Positions 58,348-64,000 of a stretch of 64,000 nucleotides of DNA are shown here, in pieces (within the stretch, counting starts at the first letter, position 1; the number at the start of each line of letters is the position of its first letter). The translations under genes were made by a program, and so were the position numbers. The notes beneath the pieces are model-generated. The model was not told where the DNA came from, made no database searches, and saw nothing but the letters and a program-made list of their open reading frames with translations. This DNA is from Platerodrilus igneus (Eukaryota; Arthropoda; Insecta; Coleoptera; Lycidae), in NCBI GenBank assembly GCA_036346225.1, contig JARFIW010000500.1, positions 2,046,001 to 2,110,000 of the forward strand. The letters run 5' to 3'.

Positions 58348-58761
58348 ATGAATACTTGCAAAGATTGTGGTTTTGAGTTTACACAAAAGAAGAATTTGTA
58401 TGCCCATTTAAGAAAGATTCATAATTTTGAATATAGGAAACCAGTTACTTTAACTAGTAAATTTTTGTGTGATACATGTGGCAAATCCTTAACCAGTAAA
58501 GTAGCTTTACGTCGTCATTGCAGAACTGTTCATAAAAGTATTCCAATATTTCTCAACTCGTCAAGAATCAAGTGCTTTTATGAAAATTGTACAACACATC
58601 TAAAGGTATATAAAAAACTTCGACAACATTTGGCAAATGAACATCAAATTGAAACTAAACTTGATCAACTACATTTTAATTTACAATTAGGTTTGAAGAT
58701 TATTATGCAAAGTGTTAATTATATACTAATTTTATTCTGTTCAACAGATTTCAAAAACTGA
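58348..58761 (+). pseudogene. MULE N-terminal C2H2 zinc-finger part
   Basis: Three C2H2 fingers are visible: CKDCGFEFTQKKNLYAHLRK..H, CDTCGKSLTSKVALRRHCRT..H and CFYENCTTHLKVYKKLRQHL..H. After a probable small intron (about 58687-58746, ending TTCAACAG) the neighbouring frame continues ISKTEKTKNREKSLAM and LLSDGTKKEYYNCHRSYNY. This is the conserved entry to insect MULE transposases carrying a Cys/His DNA-binding module. It lies within the terminal repeats, so it belongs to the transposon and is not a host zinc-finger gene. Confidence 0.75.
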
Positions 58762-58875
58762 AAAAACCAAGAACAGGAAAAATCTTTGGCAATGTATATA
58801 CTTCACACTTCAGCTAAATTATTGTCTGATGGCACCAAAAAGGAGTACTATAATTGCCATCGATCGTACAACTAC

Positions 58876-59710
58876 AACGAAGACCAATATGGTTTTCGTA
58901 AAGACAGAGGGACTAGAGAACCGATACCAATGATTAGGCTAATTATCGAAAAAAGGTTACAAAAAAATAAAAAGACACATTTCGCGTTTGTAGATTTAGA
59001 AAAAGCATTTGATAGGGTTAATTGGATTGTTATGTTCAGGGTTTTGCAAAAAATAGGAATCTCTCATAGGGATAGAAAAATTATTTACAGTCTATATAAA
59101 AACCAAAGCGTAGTAATTAGATTTGATGAAATAGAAAAGGAAGCTAAGAATAAAAATGGTGTTAGACAGGGTTGTATACTGTCTCCCTTGATTTTTAATG
59201 TTTATATTGAGGAAGCTTTAAACTTAGCTAGAGAGAGAAAAGAGATAAGTATTAGTGTACAGGGACAGAAAATAGACATGTTACGTTTTGCAGATGATAT
59301 AGCCATTATAGCAGAGTCTAGAAAAGAGTTAGGAGAGTTTTTAAATATTTTAGATGAGATACTACGGAGTAACTATAGTATGAGAATTAACTCAGTAAAG
59401 ACAAAGATAATGACAAGTGAGTTACAGCCTAGTTCTAAACCAAAATTAAAAATAGGTAATACCGAGTTAGAGGAGGTAGATGAATTTTGCTATTTAGGTA
59501 GTATAATTACAAAGGATGGACCAGTTAAGACATGAGGGACTATTTAGTAAAGTCTTAGATTATAGACTAACAAATAAAAATAGAGTAGGAAGGCCTAGAC
59601 AAAGCTATATTAGTCAAATTATTAGAGATTTAGGTTGTGAAGGGTATGTGGACCTTTTTAGACTAGCTCAGAATAAAAAAGAATTTAGAGCTGCGTCAAA
59701 CCGACTTTAA
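58876..59710 (+). pseudogene. RTE-B reverse transcriptase, 5'-truncated
   Basis: The frame begins NEDQYGFRKDRGTREPI and shows [20 protein letters not shown] (motif A), [40 protein letters not shown] (catalytic FADD) and [14 protein letters not shown]. It then skips by internal deletion into [20 protein letters not shown] and [20 protein letters not shown]. It is the best-preserved RTE-B catalytic region in the window. The start of the open frame upstream of 58876 is MULE sequence, so the apparent fusion is an accident of insertion. Confidence 0.9.
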
Positions 59711-59749
59711 GTAAGTTCGAAAACAAAACAAAAAAAAAAATAAAAATCA

Positions 59750-60215
59750 GTTAACTAAATGTCACCAGGCCATAACTTACAATTAGTTAGCGGTCTGGCA
59801 TGTTTGTAGCGTTTCGTTGCTTAAGCCTTACCATAACATATAATTTAATAAACGTCACCATGACATAACTCACAATTAGGTAGCGGTCTGGCATGTTGGT
59901 AACGATTTGTTGCTTAAGCTTTACCATAACATATAATTTAATAAACGTCACCATGACGTAACTCACAATTAGGTAGCGGTCTGGCATGTTGGTAGCGTTT
60001 CGTTGCTTAAGCCTTACCATAACAGATAATTTAATAAACGTCACCATGACATAACCCACAATTAGGTAGCGGTCTGGCATGTTGGTAGCGATTTGTTGCT
60101 TAAGTCTTACCATAACATATAATTTAATAAACGTCACCATGACATAACTCACAATTAGGTAGCGGTCTGGCATGTTGGCAGCGATTCGTTGCTTAAGCCT
60201 TACCATAACATATAA
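59750..60215. repeat. 93-bp minisatellite, five units, in the RTE-B 3' region
   Basis: CGGTCTGGCATGTTGGTAGC recurs at 59791, 59884, 59977, 60070 and 60163, an exact 93-bp period. The 3-fold period keeps a minus-strand frame open (a 31-residue repeat). The other RTE-B copy has a single unit near 52.2 kb. Confidence 0.95.
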
Positions 60216-60519
60216 TTTAACACTTTTCTTTTTTGAAGCGGATAACCAGGTTATATTTCATTTCCTTATAAATGGTAATCATGTAAACATGTTAGAGTTC
60301 TTTAACAACCATCAGGTTGCTAATATCTATGTAGAGCCAGCTGGATAGGAAAAAGATAGAAGGATATAGGAAGACCTAGACCAAACTATATTAGTCAAAT
60401 TATTAGAAATTTAGGTTGTGAAGGGTATGTAGAGATTTTTAGATTAGCACAGAATAGAAAAGAAGTTAGAGCTGCGTCAAACCGACCTTAAGTAAGGTCG
60501 AAAACAAAATGATGATGTA

Positions 60520-62841
60520 CAACTACATTCCAAAAGGCAAGGGTTTTAGAAGCTTATAAAGCACAGGCACTAATAAAATTGGAAGTGTTTGTCCCCCAAG
60601 AATGGAAGCGACGATAAAGAACGATGGGTCTGTTGCAGTAGACTTCTGGACAACTCATGTTCGACATACCAACGATATTGGTCGAGTTTTTTTAAGTAAA
60701 GAGAGTAAAGCAGAAATTGCAGGTATTTTCGAACATAAAGTTCTAGTTTGAAATTTTACAATTGATGTGTTTCAGGAAAATTAAAGGAAGGTATTACATT
60801 TCAACATATATTGGATGAAGTTCGTGATTCTGCTTTAAAACAAGAAAATTCACAGAGAATTTTGTTGTTAGAAACAAAAGATATGCACAATATTGTTAGG
60901 GACTTCAATATTGAGTATGGTGTGAAAAGTCACCTAAATGATGCAATTAGCGTACGGCTCTGGGTAGAGGAAATGATGAACTTAGGAAGCGACTGCCCAG
61001 TGTTATATTATAAAAGCCAAGGTGAAGAAGGAAACTCAAATGACTCAGAAATAATTTTAGATGTTCAAGATTTTGCATTAGTCATAATGATTTCTTTTCA
61101 ACATGAAAAGTTGCTTAAATTTGGGAACGACAAAGTGTGCATTGATGGTACACACGGTACAAATAGTTACGATTTTCAGCTCTACACACTAATGACAGTG
61201 GATGAATTTGATTCAGGGTGCCCAGTGGCATTTTGTTTTTCAAATCGTGCGGACGAAATGATTTTCAAGTTGTTTTTGGAAAAATTAAATCAAGAGTGGG
61301 TATTATATTAACTACTGTTTTTATGTCTGATGATGCTCCAGCATTTTATAATGCACGGTCTTATGTTATGGCCAAGGTACCTCACCAGTTGCTATGTACC
61401 TGGCATGTAGATCGTAATTGGCGCAAGAATTTGTCAAAAATCAATGGAGGGATTGAAACGAAAGTAGTAGTATATAAATCCCGGCGGCTCCGTGGTGTAG
61501 TGGTATGTGTGTGACTACTACGCCCAAGGTCCCGGGTTCGAATCCCGACACGGTCCGCTTGAAAAATGTTAGGCGAGCATTTTTCACAAAAATACACCCT
61601 CGTTCGGATGAGAGGTAAAATGGAGGTCCCGTGTGTGAGTGTTGTCACGCACGTTAAAGATCCCTACCTTGCTTGGAACAGCAAGGGTTCGGCAAAATTC
61701 CAAATTTTCCAGGTAAAAAAAAACTCGCTTCCTGGCCAATGTAGTACCTTCGGGTGGAGCATTGGAAAATCACATGTAAAGTATATAAATCCCTTCGTGT
61801 TTTATTACAGTGTGTATCTATTGATGAATTTAATGGCATTTTAAATCAGGTAGTAGAAGATCTTTATGCCGATGTTGATACACAATCATTTGCTGAATAT
61901 TTTCATAATAATTATGCAAATCGTCCAACATCTTGGGCAAATTGCTATCGATTGGGTTTAGGAATAAACACTAACATGTATCTTGAATCGATGCACAAAG
62001 TTTTGAAGTATGTGTATTTGGAAGGTCGGAAAGTAAAACGTTTAGACAAAAGCATTAATGCAGTAATGAAAATTGCTCGAGATAGCTTGTTTAAACGTAT
62101 AATTAAACTTGCAAAGAATACTTCCAATGACAAAATTAATAGAATTAAACAAAGTCATAAAGCAAGTCTAACAATTACATCAGATTTTATTAGACGTCTT
62201 GAAAATGATAAGGAATTTTTAGTTACGTCGTCCACTTGTGCTTTTTAACAGTATCAAGTTACCAAAGTAGATGAAGCCTGTGAAGGTTCATGCCTAAGTT
62301 GTACAAAGTGCAGCATATGTGTTCATACATTTCAATGACAAAATGATAAAGCTTAACATTTGCAAACACATACATGCTTGTGCGATACAGTTTTACAAAT
62401 CGAATCTTGACATTATAACCCCTTTGCATATTAGTAACGTTAATGAACTTTTCAGCAGTAATATTTTACGTAAAGCAAAATCTTTAAAAAATTATATTAT
62501 TAAAAAAAGCCAATCTAATAATAGGCCTATGTGAGAATGCTTCGTTAACTGACGACAAACATCTGAGTATAATGAGGCAATTTGATAAAATCATTGACAC
62601 ATTAAATAAAGCAAAATCTCTTGATCTAAAAACTACAGAAGAGATTAAAATTAATAAAAAAGTTGAACATCAGGTGTGGCTTTTTTCAACAAAGAAGAAA
62701 TCAACAAGGAATAATGATCTTAAAAAGCCTACCCTAATAGAAGAAATTTTTATTAGAGATGGTTTGGTTAATAACTCAAACCTTAATGTTAATGTTCATA
62801 CAAGATCTGATCATACATCACCTGATTTTATGTTAAGATAA
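60520..62841 (+). pseudogene. MULE transposase, split by a SINE and frame breaks
   Basis: After the RTE-B copy the plus strand reads PKGKGFRSL, AVDFWTTHVRHTNDIGRVFL, a small intron ending TTTCAG near 60774, GITFQHILDEVRDS and LLLETKDMHNIVRDFNI. The MULE catalytic domain has VCIDGTHGTNSYDFQLYTLM (first Asp), PVAFCFSNRADEMIF, a FMSDDAPAFYNAR segment (second Asp) and HQLLCTWHVDRNWRKNL. After the SINE comes FAEYFHNNYANRPTSWANCY, then a SWIM-type zinc motif in a shifted frame (SCTKCSICVHTFQ, then CKHIHACAI). The transposase would bind the terminal repeats and cut out the element. The SINE, a stop at 61311 and other breaks inactivate this copy. Confidence 0.88.
61483..61779 (+). mobile_element. complete tRNA-derived SINE with 14-bp target duplication
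   Basis: AGTATATAAATCCC is repeated exactly at 61469-61482 and 61780-61793. The 297-bp insert starts with a tRNA-like head (GGCGGCTCCGTGGTGTAGTG with a box A-like region, then a perfect box B GGTTCGAATCCC) and continues into a conserved body ending GGAAAATCACATGTAA. It serves as the family reference for the copies at 12.7-13.5 and 27.9 kb. The head is not a functional tRNA gene: it lacks a matching acceptor stem and runs on into the body. Confidence 0.93.
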
Positions 62842-63785
62842 GACAGTGTATTATCTCAGTAGAAAGTAAGTTTAATTAACACTAAAGCTTATAAGGTTAG
62901 ATTTTGTTCTGCTTTCTCTTGTTTGGAAATAATATCCGATGGGGAAACCACTCGCAGAAATACATGTACAAATTACTGGAAATTATTACAATCCCAGCGA
63001 TTTTGATGGGAAACCTACAAGTACGCAACTAATCTAATTTAATCCTCAGTTCTCACTTTGTTTTATCAGTGTTACAAGCGCTGGTAAGTTATTGTAATTT
63101 CGTCAAATCTGTCGGATTGAGTGTTCTTATATTAACAGTGCAGTATTTTAGTTTTACTTTTAGTCGGAGTACCAAAATAATCTTAATTATCTACCTTGTT
63201 TTTTACCATATCTTAGTCGACTGACAGTGCAAACGGAATTCTCGAAAAAATAAAATTAGTTTCTTTCTTAATTAATTTAGGTATTTATTGAGAATGTATA
63301 TGGGTACATAACGTGTTTACTTTTTAAAAAATAAAAATACAATTATTGAAACCTCAAGCCTCTATTACTATTATTAAACACATTTCACTCAAGTAATTAA
63401 TAATTTACAAATCAAATTAAAGAAATCCCAGCAAAGTACCTTTAAACTGCATATTGACACAAGTAGGAAAGATACCTAGAAAAGCAACAAGTTAGTACAA
63501 AATACCAAGTTGTTTACATACAAGAGCTAACATATATAGATAACATTCGTGTAAAGTTAATTTCCTTCATTGCACTAAATTTAACTTCTTTTTTATCCAA
63601 AGTTGGTTGCTTATAGAAACTGGTCTCTTATATTTAAATCATGAAATTTTCTTAAGTGGCCATACAAAGTTTTATTTTACGTAAATTCAGAACCACAATC
63701 TTGACAAATATTCATTTTTTACTTCTCCTATATAAATAAGGAGATAAACAATCAATTTAACATTAACACAGACCTCATCCAATTT
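62842..63785. other. MULE 3' region, non-coding
   Basis: AT-rich sequence between the transposase and the right inverted repeat. No frame is supported. Confidence 0.5.
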
Positions 63786-64000
63786 ATGTAAACAAAAAAA
63801 ATTACGTAACCTCAATCTGTTTACAACTGTCATTACAGCCGCGTTATTTCTACCGCGAGACGCTCGTATTTCAGTCTACCCTGGTCAAAAATTTGACAGA
63901 TGAATTTAGTCTATGATTTAACACAGTTGCCTCTCAGAAGTACTCTGTTTTACATACAGTGCCAAATAAAAACTAAGATAAAACAAAAAAAATCCCCGAA

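Larger units (their letters stand above)
58876..60516 (+). mobile_element. RTE-B copy inserted in the MULE, 10-bp target duplication
   Basis: GTACAACTAC is present at 58866-58875 and 60517-60526. The copy is truncated at its 5' end within the RT and ends with TGATGAT. Removing it rejoins the MULE frame (YYNCHRSYNY to IPKGKGFRSL). Confidence 0.93.
58194..63868 (+). mobile_element. MULE DNA transposon (5.7 kb) with 83-bp terminal inverted repeats
   Basis: The left end (58194-58276) and the reverse complement of the right end (63786-63868) match over about 83 bp: TACGA(A/G)CGTCTCGCGGTAG, then CGCGGCTG, AATGACAGTTGTAAACAGAT and TGAGGTTACGTAATTTTTTT, with about six differences. Inside are C2H2 fingers and an MULE transposase on the plus strand, interrupted by an RTE-B copy and a SINE. 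No clear 8-10-bp target duplication is visible. Confidence 0.92.

Noticed and set aside
58348..58761. C2H2 zinc-finger frame as a host transcription factor
   Set aside because: It lies inside the MULE inverted repeats, and the following frame joins the MULE N-terminal module.
59787..60206. 139-residue minus-strand repetitive protein
   Set aside because: It is a by-product of the 93-bp minisatellite, whose period is a multiple of three.
61483..61560. tRNA gene
   Set aside because: Box A and B are clear, but there is no closing acceptor stem; the sequence runs into the SINE body and is bounded by target duplications.
58175..63885. MULE target-site duplication
   Set aside because: TTTCTG and TTTCAG at the two borders are only loosely similar and too short to claim.
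1..64000. CRISPR array, operons, riboswitches or phage genes
   Set aside because: The window is eukaryotic; the regularly spaced repeats found (93-bp and about 30-bp arrays) lack unique spacers and lie in transposons or repeat units.

Overview
The window looks like insect nuclear DNA: AT-rich, intron-containing host genes set in a dense, multiply nested layer of transposable elements. I read this from the encoded proteins, from splice sites that rejoin conserved proteins in frame, and from the element types present. The species cannot be named from the sequence alone.

Host genes. (1) At 11.2-12.1 kb on the + strand is a compact pair: a three-exon Pcc1/LAGE3-type KEOPS subunit gene (introns of 68 and 50 bp), followed 5 nt after its stop codon by the start codon of PIG-P, a subunit of the GPI-anchor GlcNAc-transferase. 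The spacing implies one dicistronic mRNA. The PIG-P frame is broken once near its end. (2) TAF10 (TFIID/SAGA histone-fold subunit) is on the - strand across 36.4-58.0 kb. Its three small exons join in phase into a complete 134-residue protein. Its introns (about 15.6 and 5.6 kb) are filled with transposon wreckage. (3) A possible small three-exon gene of unknown function lies just downstream of TAF10 (35.3-36.1 kb, -).

Layout. 0-5.7 kb: a degraded Ty3/gypsy element (-) whose putative 5' LTR holds a short Tc1-like DNA transposon. 5.9-10.2 kb: a Jockey-type LINE (-) whose 5' leader is antisense 5S rRNA-like. 11.2-12.3 kb: Pcc1 and PIG-P. 12.5-13.5 kb: a LINE scrap and three tandem SINE copies. 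13.6-15.5 kb: a mariner-like element with about 320-bp inverted repeats. 16.0-19.5 kb: a PIF/Harbinger element with TAA duplications, a transposase and an antisense MADF/BESS gene. 19.9-21.4 kb: a Ginger/KRBA2-like integrase relic. 22.2-24.5 kb: a dead LINE. 25.5-34.5 kb: a large unclassified repeat present as unit, inverted unit, unit, with an RTE retrotransposon inserted in the second unit. 36.5-42.1 kb (TAF10 intron 2): Pao/BEL, RTE and pogo/Tigger remains. 42.3-57.8 kb (TAF10 intron 1): a LINE endonuclease scrap, a gypsy element with both LTRs, two RTE families, a Copia gag split by RTE, a Penelope-like element with inverted flanks, and a third gypsy pol fragment. 58.2-63.9 kb: a 5.7-kb MULE with 83-bp terminal inverted repeats, C2H2 fingers and an MULE transposase. 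It is itself hit by an RTE copy (10-bp TSD) and a tRNA-derived SINE (14-bp TSD), and it begins 221 bp upstream of the TAF10 start codon.

No transposon protein in the window is intact. Target-site duplications give a relative history: RTE-B inserted into Copia and into the MULE, the SINE into the MULE transposase, RTE-A into the inverted repeat, and gypsy into or beside an RTE-A copy.
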